A stretch of 64,000 bases of DNA, from NCBI RefSeq assembly GCF_017355985.1, contig NZ_JAFIQU010000001.1, positions 186,001-250,000 of the forward strand, read 5' to 3'. Source of the DNA: Arenibaculum pallidiluteum (GTDB taxonomy: Bacteria > Pseudomonadota > Alphaproteobacteria > Azospirillales > Azospirillaceae). Every line of letters starts with the position of its first letter. Position 1 is the stretch's first letter. Of this stretch, positions 6,506 through 15,255 are shown piece by piece. The notes beneath the pieces are model-generated. The model was not told the origin of the DNA, ran no database searches, and was given only the letters and a program-made list of their open reading frames with translations. Both the position numbers and the translations under genes were made by a program.

Positions 6506-9352
6506 ATGGCTGCCGACGGTCCTGGATCGGCGAGGCGGCTCCGCCTTCCGTGGGTCGCTGTCGCAAGCACCCTGCCGCTGGTTGTTTTCGCGGCGGCCAT
6601 GATCGTAATGGTGGGTAATCAGCAGCAGAGGTCCGTCGAGGATTTCCTTCGGCATGCCGCCTCCGCCTCGGTCCGCGTGGTCGAGGAGCGGGTATCGGAG
6701 GCCAGGAGCGCGCTCGAGATGCTCGGCACCGCGTGGACCCTGGACATCGACGACGAAGCCGCCATCGCCGACCGGGCGCGTCGCGCACTCCACGGCCGGC
6801 CGGACTGGTTCGCGCTCGAGATCCGGGACAGGGCCGGCCGCACGCGAACCTTCCTGCCTGACATCGAAGCACGGCGAGGTGTCTTCGGCTTCAACGCCGA
6901 CCGGGGCGACGCCGTGGTCAGCTCCGGCGAGACGCGGGTCGGCGGCGTCCAGGCCGAGCCCGGACAGGGCCGGGAGCCATCCTTCCCCGTCAGCGTCCCC
7001 GTCTTCGGCGAAGCCGGCGTCTCGCATGTCCTGACGGCACATGTCCGGGCATGGGCCGTCAACCGCGCGCTTCGGGACCAGGGCCTGCCATCCGGATGGG
7101 CTCTTGCCGTTCTGGACGGCGACGAGCGGCTGATCGCGCGGACGCTGTCGGACGACCCGCTGGACCCCAACATCGGCATGCCCCCGGGCGGGTCCGTGCT
7201 CGAGGGCTTGCACAGCGGCGCCCCCTTCTTCTTCGGACGGACGCTGCACGGCGTCCGGGTCTACACGACGGCCGCCCTCTCGGCCGCGACCGGTTGGACC
7301 GTCGTGCTGGGGGCACCCGCCAGCGACGTCGAAGCTTCGGTGCGGCGAACGAGCCTCGCCGTAATCGGCGGTGGCAGCGCGGCGCTGGCCGCCGCGCTGG
7401 CGCTCGGGTGGTTCGTCGCGCGCTCCTACGCACGGCGGGAAACGGCGGAGCGCCGAGTCCTCGCGCTCGAGGCTGCGGCGGCGGCCGAGCAGCGCTCGGC
7501 GGCCATCCTCGACAGCACGACCGACAGCGTCTTCGAGCTCGACCGCGAATGGCGCGTGACCTTCATCAATCCCAGGGCGCGACGGCAGATCGCCGGAGAT
7601 CAGGACCTGATCGGGAGGGTTCTGTGGCAAGCCTTCCCCGAGGTGGTCGGAACGGTCTTCTGGAACGAGCTCCATCGCGCGGCGGCCGAGCAGGTGCCGG
7701 TCGAGTTCGAGGCGGCGGAGCCCGGAAAGGACCGGTGGTATGCGGTCCGCGCCTTCCCGTCGCCGACCGGTCTCGCGGTGTATTTCCAGGATGTTACGGA
7801 GCGCCGGCGCCTCGCAGAGGACCTGAGGCGCCAGCAGGTGCTGCTGGACCGGGTGATGGAGACGCTGCCGGTGGGCGTCTTCGTGATCGGGGACGGGGGC
7901 CGAATCCTCCGGGCCAACGCCGCCGCGCTGCGGATCTGGGGCGGGTCGCACGAGGCCGGCAAGGAGCCCTTCGCCGATTGTAGGGCCTGGTGGGCGGACA
8001 CCGGAAGGCGACTGGAGCCCCGGGACTGGCCGGCCGCGCGGGCGCTCGCCCGGGGCGAGACATCGCTGAACGCGGTGATCGAGATCGAATGCTCGGACAG
8101 GACCCGGAAGACGGTCCTGAACTCCGCTCTTCCGGTGCACGATGCCGACTGGAAGCCGATCGGCGTCGTGGTCGTCGTCGAGGACATCACCGAGCGCTTC
8201 CAGGCGGAGCGGATGCTGCGCGTGGCCAAGGAGGAGGCCGAGCAGGCGGCGGTGACCAAGACACGGTTCCTGGCCTCGGCCAGCCACGACCTGCGTCAGC
8301 CCATGCAGTCGCTCTTCCTGTTCACCGGGGCGCTGCGCGGGCATGTCGAGGGCGAGAGGGGCTTGAACGCTCTCCAGCACCTGGAACATGCCCTGGACGC
8401 GCTGAAGTCGCTGCTGGACAGTCTCCTGGACGTGTCGCGACTGGATGCCGGGGTCGTCCAGCCGACGGTCGAGGTTTTCCCACTGGCGATGCTGCTCGAC
8501 CATATCACCGCCAGCTACGCGCCGGTCGCGCGGGCCAAGGGCCTGGACTGGCGGACGCCGCCCTGCCCCTTCCATATCCGCAGCGATCGCGTGCTGCTCG
8601 GCCGCGTTCTCCGCAATCTCGTCGAGAACGCGATCCGCTACACGGCCGAAGGCCATGTGGAGATCCGCTACCACCCCGAGGGCGACCTGCTGCACATCGA
8701 TGTCGCGGATACCGGGATCGGCATCCCGACCGGCGAGATCACCCAGATCTTCGAGGAGTTCCACCAGGTCGGGAACCGGGAGAGGGACCGCAGCCAGGGG
8801 CTCGGGCTCGGCCTGTCGATCGTGGAGCGCATCGGGCGCCTGCTTGGCCATCCCGTCACGGTCCGGTCGGAGGTCGGCCGCGGTTCGACCTTCAGCATCG
8901 CGGTTCCCATCGCGGCGCAGGTCCCGGCGGGAATGCCCGTCCGCGTGCCCGAGGCCCAGGCGCCGCTGGAGGAGGGCCGGCTTGCGGTTGTGATAGACGA
9001 TGACGCCATCGTGCTGCTCGGCCTCCAGGAAATCCTGAAGGAGTGGGGATACGAGGTCCTGGGTGCGGCCTCTCCCGGCGAGGCGCTGGAGAGGCTGCGC
9101 GAGGGGCATCGCAAGCCCGACGTGGTGATCGCCGACTACCGGCTGCGGAATGGCGAGGTGGGCACGAACGCGATCATGGCGATCCGCGAGCTCTTCGACG
9201 TCGCGATCCCGGGCATCGTCGTGACCGGCGAGACGGGCCCCGAATGCCAGCGCGACGCCGCCCGGCATGGCTTTGGCCTCATGCACAAGCCGGTGACCCC
9301 GCGCCAGCTTCGCGGCGCCATCGACCGGTTCATGAAGGCGACCGGAACTTGA
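6506..9352 (+). CDS. Hybrid histidine kinase with two PAS domains and a C-terminal receiver
   Basis: A membrane sensor of about 948 residues. Helix 1 is at about residues 14-36, a periplasmic sensor region follows to about 280, and helix 2 is at about 283-303. Two PAS folds come next (ILDSTTDSVFELDREWR at about 333 and VMETLPVGVFVIGDGGR at about 450). The kinase core has phospho-His 594 in SHDLRQP, an N box with VENAIRYT, and GIGIP and GLGLGLSIVE ATP-lid motifs. The receiver starts at about 827, with D877 in VVIADYRLR. SHDLRQP places it with orphan hybrid kinases of proteobacteria. AAGGAGG lies 14 bases before the chosen ATG; ATGs at 6461 and 6422 remain possible. The divergent binding protein could be functionally linked. 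Confidence 0.85.
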   Translation: MAADGPGSARRLRLPWVAVASTLPLVVFAAAMIVMVGNQQQRSVEDFLRHAASASVRVVEERVSEARSALEMLGTAWTLDIDDEAAIADRARRALHGRPDWFALEIRDRAGRTRTFLPDIEARRGVFGFNADRGDAVVSSGETRVGGVQAEPGQGREPSFPVSVPVFGEAGVSHVLTAHVRAWAVNRALRDQGLPSGWALAVLDGDERLIARTLSDDPLDPNIGMPPGGSVLEGLHSGAPFFFGRTLHGVRVYTTAALSAATGWTVVLGAPASDVEASVRRTSLAVIGGGSAALAAALALGWFVARSYARRETAERRVLALEAAAAAEQRSAAILDSTTDSVFELDREWRVTFINPRARRQIAGDQDLIGRVLWQAFPEVVGTVFWNELHRAAAEQVPVEFEAAEPGKDRWYAVRAFPSPTGLAVYFQDVTERRRLAEDLRRQQVLLDRVMETLPVGVFVIGDGGRILRANAAALRIWGGSHEAGKEPFADCRAWWADTGRRLEPRDWPAARALARGETSLNAVIEIECSDRTRKTVLNSALPVHDADWKPIGVVVVVEDITERFQAERMLRVAKEEAEQAAVTKTRFLASASHDLRQPMQSLFLFTGALRGHVEGERGLNALQHLEHALDALKSLLDSLLDVSRLDAGVVQPTVEVFPLAMLLDHITASYAPVARAKGLDWRTPPCPFHIRSDRVLLGRVLRNLVENAIRYTAEGHVEIRYHPEGDLLHIDVADTGIGIPTGEITQIFEEFHQVGNRERDRSQGLGLGLSIVERIGRLLGHPVTVRSEVGRGSTFSIAVPIAAQVPAGMPVRVPEAQAPLEEGRLAVVIDDDAIVLLGLQEILKEWGYEVLGAASPGEALERLREGHRKPDVVIADYRLRNGEVGTNAIMAIRELFDVAIPGIVVTGETGPECQRDAARHGFGLMHKPVTPRQLRGAIDRFMKATGT

Positions 9353-9400
9353 AGGCCGCGAAATAGCCGGCGTGGCGCAATCGCCCCCCCACCGCGCCTG

Positions 9401-9437
9401 GAGCGGCTCGATGTTCGCCTTGAACCTCGAATCGCTC
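9401..9437. repeat. Imperfect 16-5-16 inverted repeat
   Basis: GAGCGGCTCGATGTTC and GAACCTCGAATCGCTC flank a 5-base loop; three arm positions do not pair as Watson-Crick. The layout and loop edge match the hairpin at 5343-5379, so the two look like copies of one dispersed element. It sits 50 bases after the hybrid kinase stop. Confidence 0.5.
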
Positions 9438-9454
9438 CCAGCCCGTCGAAACCG

Positions 9455-9504
9455 GAGCGGATTCGCTCGACCTGGTGTCCGCACCAGACCGCGCTCCGCT
9501 CTAG
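9455..9504. repeat. Dispersed 50-bp palindromic repeat, copy 1
   Basis: It begins GAGCGGATTCGCTCGACC and ends CCGCTCTAG; the outer arms are complementary. About three quarters of the 50 positions, counted by eye, match a copy in the opposite orientation at 26606-26655. Both copies are intergenic. Confidence 0.55.
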
Positions 9505-9552
9505 CGCGGGTATTGCCGTCCTGGCGGCAGTCTGCGGCAGCCGAGCCTCCCG

Positions 9553-9771
9553 TCAGGCGCCGGGTGCGGGCTCGACCTCGCCCCGCCCGAGATAGCGCAG
9601 GATGCTGCCGTCGGCAAAGCGCACGTCGTAGAGCACGCGCGCCAGCGTCCGCGCGACCACCGTCCCCTGCCGCCCGCCGACCCGCACCGCGGCACCGAGC
9701 CGGAACGCCCCCGCATCCGCCCCGATGCGCAGGGCACTAATGGTAGCCGTCCCTGTCAGAGCCGTGCTCAT
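9553..9771 (-). CDS. Small protein of unknown function
   Basis: A 72-residue protein (MSTALTGTATISALRIG...). The second half, VRVGGRQGTVVARTLARVLY followed by DVRFADGSILRYLGRGEVEP, reads like a small SH3-like beta barrel with a G-x-V-x-x-R pattern. No function is assigned. Its ATG overlaps the TGA of the upstream small gene (ATGA at 9768-9771), so the two are probably translationally coupled. Confidence 0.5.
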   Translation of the reverse strand: MSTALTGTATISALRIGADAGAFRLGAAVRVGGRQGTVVARTLARVLYDVRFADGSILRYLGRGEVEPAPGA

Positions 9772-9965
9772 GGGATCGAATGCGGCCGCGCGGGCGGGCC
9801 CTGGAAGGCCTCTACGCGCGACAGCTCCATATGATCGACGACCTGCCGGGCCCAAAGACGCGCGTCGTCCAGCGAGCGCCGGCGCGGCCGGAGGTCCAGG
9901 TGCTTCCAGAGCGCGTAGGCGATGATCTCGATCAGCACGTCCCGTGACATCCGCTCTCGTTCCAT
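9768..9965 (-). CDS. Small protein of unknown function
   Basis: A 65-residue protein with a helical N terminus (MSRDVLIEIIAYALWKHLDL) and a basic centre. An internal ATG at 9950, preceded by GAGAGCGG, is an equally good start and would give 60 residues. It is the first gene of a two-gene coupled pair. I recognise no family. Confidence 0.45.
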   Translation of the reverse strand: MERERMSRDVLIEIIAYALWKHLDLRPRRRSLDDARLWARQVVDHMELSRVEAFQGPPARPHSIP

Positions 9966-10034
9966 GCGTCCATGCTGGCACGGGAACGAAAAGTGAACAA
10001 GTTCCTTTGCTAATTAACCATTCGGCGCGGCCGC

Positions 10035-10196
10035 TCACGCGGCGAGGCGTATGCCCCTGAGCCCGTTGCGACGCAGGCGGCAATAGGCCGCGAACTCGCG
10101 GTCGAGCAGCATCTGGGCGAGGCGCAATGGCTCGATCTGGTCCGAGATCGCATACTGGTACAAGGTCTCGTACTCCTTGATCCGCTCGGCCGTCAT
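10035..10196 (-). CDS. Small protein of unknown function
   Basis: A 53-residue protein, MTAERIKEYETLYQYAISDQ then IEPLRLAQMLLDREFAAYCR and a basic tail. It is amphipathic, soluble and has no transmembrane segment. I chose the ATG at 10196 because a GGAG lies 9 bases upstream; an ATG at 10259 has no ribosome site and would precede the EcfG-like element at 10233-10258. Family unknown. Confidence 0.5.
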   Translation of the reverse strand: MTAERIKEYETLYQYAISDQIEPLRLAQMLLDREFAAYCRLRRNGLRGIRLAA

Positions 10197-10232
10197 GGGG
10201 ATCCGCTCCGCGCCGTTGCTCACGAATCGCGA

Positions 10233-10258
10233 AACGGGACGGCGTGCCGCATCGTTCA
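10233..10258 (-). promoter_or_regulatory. Weak EcfG-like promoter
   Basis: On the minus strand TGAAC-N17-CGTT resembles the general-stress sigma factor EcfG consensus GGAAC-N16/17-CGTT with one mismatch in the -35. It lies 37 bases before the 53-residue gene. Confidence 0.25.
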
Positions 10259-10353
10259 AGCACGCGTCGGGCGCAGACGCAGTGCTCCGCGCTACGCCTT
10301 AAGAGCAGGATGGCTCGATGGGCTGAATTCGGCAGGGACCAGGAACCCGCGGC

Positions 10354-11343
10354 CTAGAAGCCCCAGAGGAGCCGCCGGTCCCGCCGCTCGGCCAGGGCCC
10401 GCTCGGCCTCGGCGCAGGATACGAGCGCGATGCCGGAGGCCGCCTCGGCGTAGTTCGGCATCACCAGCTCGGCGATGTTGGCGGCCCTTGGATCAACCAG
10501 CTCGGCCACGGCCTTGGACATGCCGCCTGCAAGGTGCAGGAAGTAGGCGTTCCGGAAGGCCGTGTTGACGCACCAGCCGACCAGGCCCGGCTCGGCCGTG
10601 CAGCGGTCATGGTCGAACAGGAACGGGTAGTGCTCGGAGGCGTGCCAGGTCCAAACCAGATTGAAGCGCGGGTCCAGGAAATGGGCTAGCCCCGCGCGCA
10701 GCAGTTCGTAGCTGAAGGCGGAGTTCTCGAAGTCCCAGACGTCCCGGTCGTAGGCCTCGTAGACGCCCTGAAGGAAGGCGCCGTGCCGTGCCGGCGAGCA
10801 GACGAAGACACCGGAGTTCACATAGCGGTCCACGGGATCGGCGAAGCCCTTCAGCCGGTACATGTCGGGTATGGTCATGTCCGCGACGACGATGATGTCG
10901 TAGTCGACGCCGCGCCGACGCTTGGGCGCCATGCGCAGGTGGTCGAGCAGCAGGAAGCGGGCATAGCGGTTGAAGACGTCGTCGCGCGCCGTCATCCAGG
11001 GCGTGGCGTCGACGACGCCGATCCGGTCCTCCGGAACGCCCTCCGTGATGTCCGGCGCCACGGCCGCGTTGATCATGATGTCGGCATCGACCCAGACAAC
11101 CCGCTCGAAACCCGCAAGTTCGGGCTCCGAGGCCACCAGCAGCTTCTGCCAGTGTATAGACTTGCGGCCGAGATCGGCGGCCGGATCGAGCAGCCGGCCG
11201 AGCACGACGAGCGCCATGCCGTGGCGGGCGCAGTAGGCCTCCCATCCCGGCCTGTAGAGCCGGTCGAACGCCTGTCTGTAATCCTCCCCGACCACCAGTG
11301 TCGCCAGGGCCGTCCTTGCCTTTCCTTGGGGCATGCCATCCAT
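10354..11343 (-). CDS. Glycosyltransferase-like protein, paralogue 1
   Basis: A 329-residue cytosolic protein with a GT-A-like organisation: N-terminal TALATLVVGEDYRQAFDRLY, then a DxD-type metal/nucleotide-sugar motif in RVVWVDADIMIN (residues 81-92). Conserved blocks KSIHWQKLLVAS, VVDATPWMT, MYRLKG and VFVCSP are shared with the gene at 44173-45138, so the two are clear paralogues. No signal or membrane segment is visible. The acceptor and donor are unknown; modification of flagellin or a surface polysaccharide is possible but not shown. A second ATG lies three codons in. It diverges from the YciE-like gene. Confidence 0.6.
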   Translation of the reverse strand: MDGMPQGKARTALATLVVGEDYRQAFDRLYRPGWEAYCARHGMALVVLGRLLDPAADLGRKSIHWQKLLVASEPELAGFERVVWVDADIMINAAVAPDITEGVPEDRIGVVDATPWMTARDDVFNRYARFLLLDHLRMAPKRRRGVDYDIIVVADMTIPDMYRLKGFADPVDRYVNSGVFVCSPARHGAFLQGVYEAYDRDVWDFENSAFSYELLRAGLAHFLDPRFNLVWTWHASEHYPFLFDHDRCTAEPGLVGWCVNTAFRNAYFLHLAGGMSKAVAELVDPRAANIAELVMPNYAEAASGIALVSCAEAERALAERRDRRLLWGF

Positions 11344-11489
11344 CCGTTCGCGCCGTCGACGATGGCCCCTTCGGGCGGTCCGCCGCAAGTGCGGAAGGGG
11401 GCGCACTGCGCGTGGAGAGCCCCCCGCGAGTCTTCCTCGGCAAGCCCGTCGGGGGAGCCGGGCGCGCCCGGATACCTCCGCGAGGAATA

Positions 11490-11514
11490 GGAACCGGCCG
11501 GCGGGGCCCCTGTT
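11490..11514 (+). promoter_or_regulatory. EcfG-type general-stress promoter
   Basis: GGAAC, a 16-base spacer and TGTT match the EcfG consensus GGAAC-N16/17-(C)GTT. It lies 40 bases before the YciE-like gene, a family often controlled by the alphaproteobacterial general stress response. Confidence 0.55.
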
Positions 11515-11553
11515 GTCCCGGGACCAACCCGAAACCGACCGAAGGGACCCACC

Positions 11554-12054
11554 ATGGCTCAGCCGAAGTCCATGCGCGACCTCCTGATCGAGGAGCTTCG
11601 CGACATCTACCACGCCGAGAAGCAGGCGCTCCGGGCCTATCCGAAGCTGATGCGCAAGGTCAGCAGCGACAAGCTGAAGCAAGCCCTGCAGACCCATGCC
11701 GAGCAGACGGAAGGCCAGGTCGAGCGGCTGCAGCAGGCCTTCGAGGCGCTGGGCGTGGCGGCCCGCGGCAAGCTCTGCCACGCCATGGAGGGCTTGGTCG
11801 AGGAGGCCAAGGAGGTGATGGAGCAGGACCTGTCGCCCGAGCTCATGGACGCGGCCCTGATCGCCGCTGCCCAGAAGATGGAGCACTACGAGATCGCGTC
11901 CTACGGCACGGTCCATGCCTATGCGAACGCGCTGGGCGAGACCGAGGTCGCCAAGCTGCTGGAGCAGACCCTGGCCGAGGAGAAGCAGACCGACGAGCTG
12001 CTGAACAAGATCGCCATCGACGACGTGAACAAGAAGGCTATGAAGGCCGCCTGA
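11554..12054 (+). CDS. YciE/DUF892 ferritin-like protein
   Basis: A 166-residue all-helical protein of the YciE/YciF (DUF892) family, a ferritin-like four-helix bundle linked to stress survival. It starts MRDLLIEELRDIYHAEKQAL, and carries the expected Glu/His ligand candidates in EELRDIYHAEKQ, HAEQTEGQVERLQ, KMEHYEIASYG and LAEEKQTDELL. The length is normal for the family. GAAGGGA lies 9 bases upstream of the ATG, and an EcfG-type promoter lies further up. Metal binding is expected, but the exact activity of the family is not established. Confidence 0.85.
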   Translation: MAQPKSMRDLLIEELRDIYHAEKQALRAYPKLMRKVSSDKLKQALQTHAEQTEGQVERLQQAFEALGVAARGKLCHAMEGLVEEAKEVMEQDLSPELMDAALIAAAQKMEHYEIASYGTVHAYANALGETEVAKLLEQTLAEEKQTDELLNKIAIDDVNKKAMKAA

Positions 12055-12060
12055 CGCCAT

Positions 12061-12081
12061 CCGGGTTCGCGGTGAACCCGG
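12061..12081. terminator. Hairpin terminator
   Basis: CCGGGTTC and GAACCCGG form a perfect 8-bp stem around GCGGT, 6 bases after the YciE-like stop. There is no clean T tract. Confidence 0.55.
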
Positions 12082-12192
12082 CTTCGCTTCCAGGCGCACG
12101 GGCCATTGGCTTCGTGCGCCTGGCTGCCCCGCCGACCGAGATTGCGCCGAAGGATAATCAGCGGGAGCGGCGCGCGCCGCTCCCGCGGGCGC

Positions 12193-15153
12193 TCAGCCGG
12201 CGCGCGCCGCGGCGATGCCGGATTGCTCGACGGCGCGCCGCGTGTCGGCCGAAACCTCCTTGAGCGCGGCGACGAGTTCCGTCACGTCCGTGCCGCGGCC
12301 GATTTCCACCAGGAAGAGGTCGAAGACGAACGCCAGGCGCGTGGCTCCCAAATTGGCGGTCATCCCCTTCAGCGCGTGGGCTTCGACGGAGGCGGCTGCC
12401 CGGTCGCCCGCGGCCAGGGCACTCTCGATCCGCGCCAGCCCCATCTCGACGCCGCTCACCCCTGCCCTCAGGATCATCGCCAGCCGCTGCTCGCCCAGGG
12501 TGGCCCGCAGGTCGCCGAGAGTCGGCGACGAGAGCAGGGTCAGCGCCGGAAGGGTCTCCAGAGCCTTGCGCGGGCCCGCGCCGGTGGCCGGGGCGGGGCT
12601 GCCTCCGTCGGCGACACTGCCGGCATCGCCGCCGAGCGCCGCGAGGAGCCGGGGAAAGTCGATGGGCTTTCCGATGAAGTCGTCAAAGCCTCCGGCCAAG
12701 CACGCGTCCTGAACGCCGGGATCCGCATCGGCCGTCAGCGCGATGATCCTGCGGGGAATCCGATCGACCGGCAGGCGGCGGATCGCGCAGACAGCCTCCA
12801 GACCGTCCATCACGGGCATGTGCAGGTCCAGGATGACGGCATCCCAGGGACCGCCGCGCTCCACCGCCTCGACCGCCTCGCGGCCGTTCTCGACCGTGAC
12901 GATCTCGTGCCCGGCATGGGAGAACCGCGCCGCCACGATCATGCGGTTCACGTTGACGTCGTCGGCGAACAGGACGCGCAGTGGACCACCCCGACGCGGC
13001 GCGGCGGACGACGGCTCCGCGGCGGCTTCCGCCGGCGGCGTTCCCTCCTTCAGGGTCAGGAGCACCTCGAAGGTGCTGCCCTCGCCAGGCTTGGACGAGA
13101 CGCGGACCTCGCCGCCCAAGGCGTCCACCACGGACTTGACGATGGCAAGGCCGAGCCCCGATCCGCCGAAGCGGCGGGTCGTCGACGCGTCGCCCTGCGC
13201 GAAGGGCTGGAAGAGCCGCGAGAGCTGCTCCTCGGTGATGCCGATCCCGGTGTCCGACACAGCCAGCGTGACCCTGAGCCGGCCGCCCTCGATCCGCGAG
13301 GCCCGCGCCGAGACGCTGATTCGGCCCCTGGCCGTGAACTTCGTCGCGTTGCCCAGCAGGTTGAAGACGACCTGCCGCAGGCGGCTCGGATCGCCGCAGA
13401 CCCAGTGCGGCACCTGCTCGTCGATGGCGAGGTCGAGGGCGACGCCCTTCGCCGCCGCCCCACTTTCGAACAGGGTCTTGGCGTCGGTCAGCAGCTTCCA
13501 GAAGTCGAAGTCGACGGTCTCCAGCTCCACGCGGCCGTTGCTGAGACGCGAATAGTCCAGCACGTCGCTGAGCACGCCGAGCAATCCCTCGGCGGAGCTG
13601 CGCAGGGTCTCCAGCAGGCGCCGCGCCTCGGCCCCAAGCCCCCCCTCCAGCATCAGGAGGTCGACGACGCCGAGCACGCCCGTCAGCGGGGTCTTGATCT
13701 CGTGGCTCATGGTGGCAAGGAAGCGCTCGCGCACCTTCACGGCCTTCTGGGCGAGGTTGCGGCTTTCCTGCAGCTCGGCCTCGCGTGCCTTGCGCTCCGA
13801 GATGTCCATTACCGAGCCGCGGATCCGGACGACGGCCCCGTCCTCCTGCACGGCCTCGCCGGCCTCCAGAAGGTGGACGACGTCCCCGTCCGGCCGGACC
13901 AGCCGGTACTCCACCTCGCCTGCCCTGCCGGCGACGAGGTCCGCGGAGAAGCCGGACCAGCGCGCACGGTCCTCGGGATGGACCATCGAGACGAGATCGT
14001 CGACGCTTGGCGCCGGCTGCGCCGGGTCGAGGCCGAAGATCCGGTATGTCTCGACGGACCACCGCCCCTCCCCGGTCGTCGTGTCCCGTTCCCAGCTGCC
14101 GAGCCGTGCGATGCGCTGCGTCGCGCTGAGCTGCTCGTTCAGCAGCGCGAGCTCGGCCCGCTGGCGGCTCCGGCTGCGGATCGCGGTTAGGATCACGAGC
14201 GCAAGCACCACGGCCGCGACCGACACGGCGACGGCGCCCAGCACCGTGCGGATGGCGAGCGCACGCCACGACGCCAGCGCCACGTCCTCCTTCACGCCGA
14301 TCGACACCGTCAGCGGATAGCGCTGCACGCGCGAGGTCGCGACGATCTGGATGGACTCGCCCTCTGCGTCCATCAGCCCCGGCGCCTCGAGCCCGTCCTT
14401 GCCGGGGGCGGAATAGGCGTTCAGATCCTTGTCGACGGTCTTCAGCAGGTCGAAGGGCGACGAAGCCGTGGAAGCCCGCGGGCGGCCATCGTCCCCCATC
14501 ACCACCATGGACGCGCCACGGACATTCGTGCGCGCGTGCAGGCGGGTGAAGAGGTCGGGATCGAGAGCCAGCAGCAGGACGCCGTCGAAGGCGCCCCGCG
14601 GGTCCGACAGGCCCCGGCTGACCAGGAGCGAACGCCGGCCAGTATTGCGGCCCGACACCGTCTTGCCGATGAACATGCCCTCGTAACGGCCGCCGCCCTG
14701 ATCGCTATGGGCGACGATATGCTCACGGTCGCCGAGGTCGAGCCATTCGGGAGCCCCGCCCGTGCTCGACGCTTCGAGCGTGCCATCCGGGCGCACTACG
14801 GCGGCCTCGAGCGCGATGTCGGGGATCGCGTGGCGCCGGGTTATCATGCCGAGATCGTAGCCCTGGCGGTTGCCCTCGATCTCGGCGCCCAGGCTGTTGG
14901 AGAGCTGCTCGACGTTCAGGAGCAGCCAGTAGGTCTGCTCCGCGAAGGACGTGCTGAGAGCGCCCGTCTCGTTCAGGGTCTCGCGGTACGCATCCACCTG
15001 CTCCTTGTTCAGGAACAGCACCGCGCCCGACCACGTCGCCAGCATGAAGAGGGACGTGGCTCCGGCCATCAGACCGGTCATCCATCGCTGGAATCGGGCT
15101 TCGATCTTCCTTAGTGGCAAGTCACGGGACCACGGGCATGGCGGGAAGGGCAT
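12193..15153 (-). CDS. Hybrid histidine kinase with receiver and HPt domains
   Basis: A 986-residue BarA/ArcB-type sensor carrying a complete internal phosphorelay. Helix 1 is at about residues 25-50, a periplasmic double-Cache-like sensor follows, and helix 2 is at about 300-325. A PAS domain (ARLGSWERDTTTGEG onwards) precedes the kinase core, with phospho-His 484 in MSHEIKTPL, GIGIT, and GLGLAIVK. The receiver has D776 in VILDLHMPVMDG, and the HPt domain has H926 in AHALKGMTANLGA. The start has no visible Shine-Dalgarno; an ATG 24 codons in is an alternative. No response regulator is adjacent, so the final target is unknown. Confidence 0.88.
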   Translation of the reverse strand: MPFPPCPWSRDLPLRKIEARFQRWMTGLMAGATSLFMLATWSGAVLFLNKEQVDAYRETLNETGALSTSFAEQTYWLLLNVEQLSNSLGAEIEGNRQGYDLGMITRRHAIPDIALEAAVVRPDGTLEASSTGGAPEWLDLGDREHIVAHSDQGGGRYEGMFIGKTVSGRNTGRRSLLVSRGLSDPRGAFDGVLLLALDPDLFTRLHARTNVRGASMVVMGDDGRPRASTASSPFDLLKTVDKDLNAYSAPGKDGLEAPGLMDAEGESIQIVATSRVQRYPLTVSIGVKEDVALASWRALAIRTVLGAVAVSVAAVVLALVILTAIRSRSRQRAELALLNEQLSATQRIARLGSWERDTTTGEGRWSVETYRIFGLDPAQPAPSVDDLVSMVHPEDRARWSGFSADLVAGRAGEVEYRLVRPDGDVVHLLEAGEAVQEDGAVVRIRGSVMDISERKAREAELQESRNLAQKAVKVRERFLATMSHEIKTPLTGVLGVVDLLMLEGGLGAEARRLLETLRSSAEGLLGVLSDVLDYSRLSNGRVELETVDFDFWKLLTDAKTLFESGAAAKGVALDLAIDEQVPHWVCGDPSRLRQVVFNLLGNATKFTARGRISVSARASRIEGGRLRVTLAVSDTGIGITEEQLSRLFQPFAQGDASTTRRFGGSGLGLAIVKSVVDALGGEVRVSSKPGEGSTFEVLLTLKEGTPPAEAAAEPSSAAPRRGGPLRVLFADDVNVNRMIVAARFSHAGHEIVTVENGREAVEAVERGGPWDAVILDLHMPVMDGLEAVCAIRRLPVDRIPRRIIALTADADPGVQDACLAGGFDDFIGKPIDFPRLLAALGGDAGSVADGGSPAPATGAGPRKALETLPALTLLSSPTLGDLRATLGEQRLAMILRAGVSGVEMGLARIESALAAGDRAAASVEAHALKGMTANLGATRLAFVFDLFLVEIGRGTDVTELVAALKEVSADTRRAVEQSGIAAARAG

Positions 15154-15255
15154 CGGCAGGATGCGGGACCCGCAATAACAATCGATTAACCTGCATAAGG
15201 ATTTGGGCCTGCCGAACGCAACGATTGTTTTTGTGCCTCGCCGATTGGGCCGGCA

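Noticed and set aside
6419-9484. A 1021-codon open frame antisense to the hybrid kinase
   Set aside because: High GC produces long open frames opposite real genes. Its translation has no recognisable domain and is Arg/Gly/His-rich, while the plus strand shows every kinase motif.
9989-10008. EcfG promoter for the coupled small genes
   Set aside because: GGAAC and CGTT on the minus strand are separated by 12 bases instead of 16-17.
12106-14190. A 694-codon open frame antisense to the HPt hybrid kinase
   Set aside because: Same reason as above; the minus strand carries the full kinase, receiver and HPt motifs.
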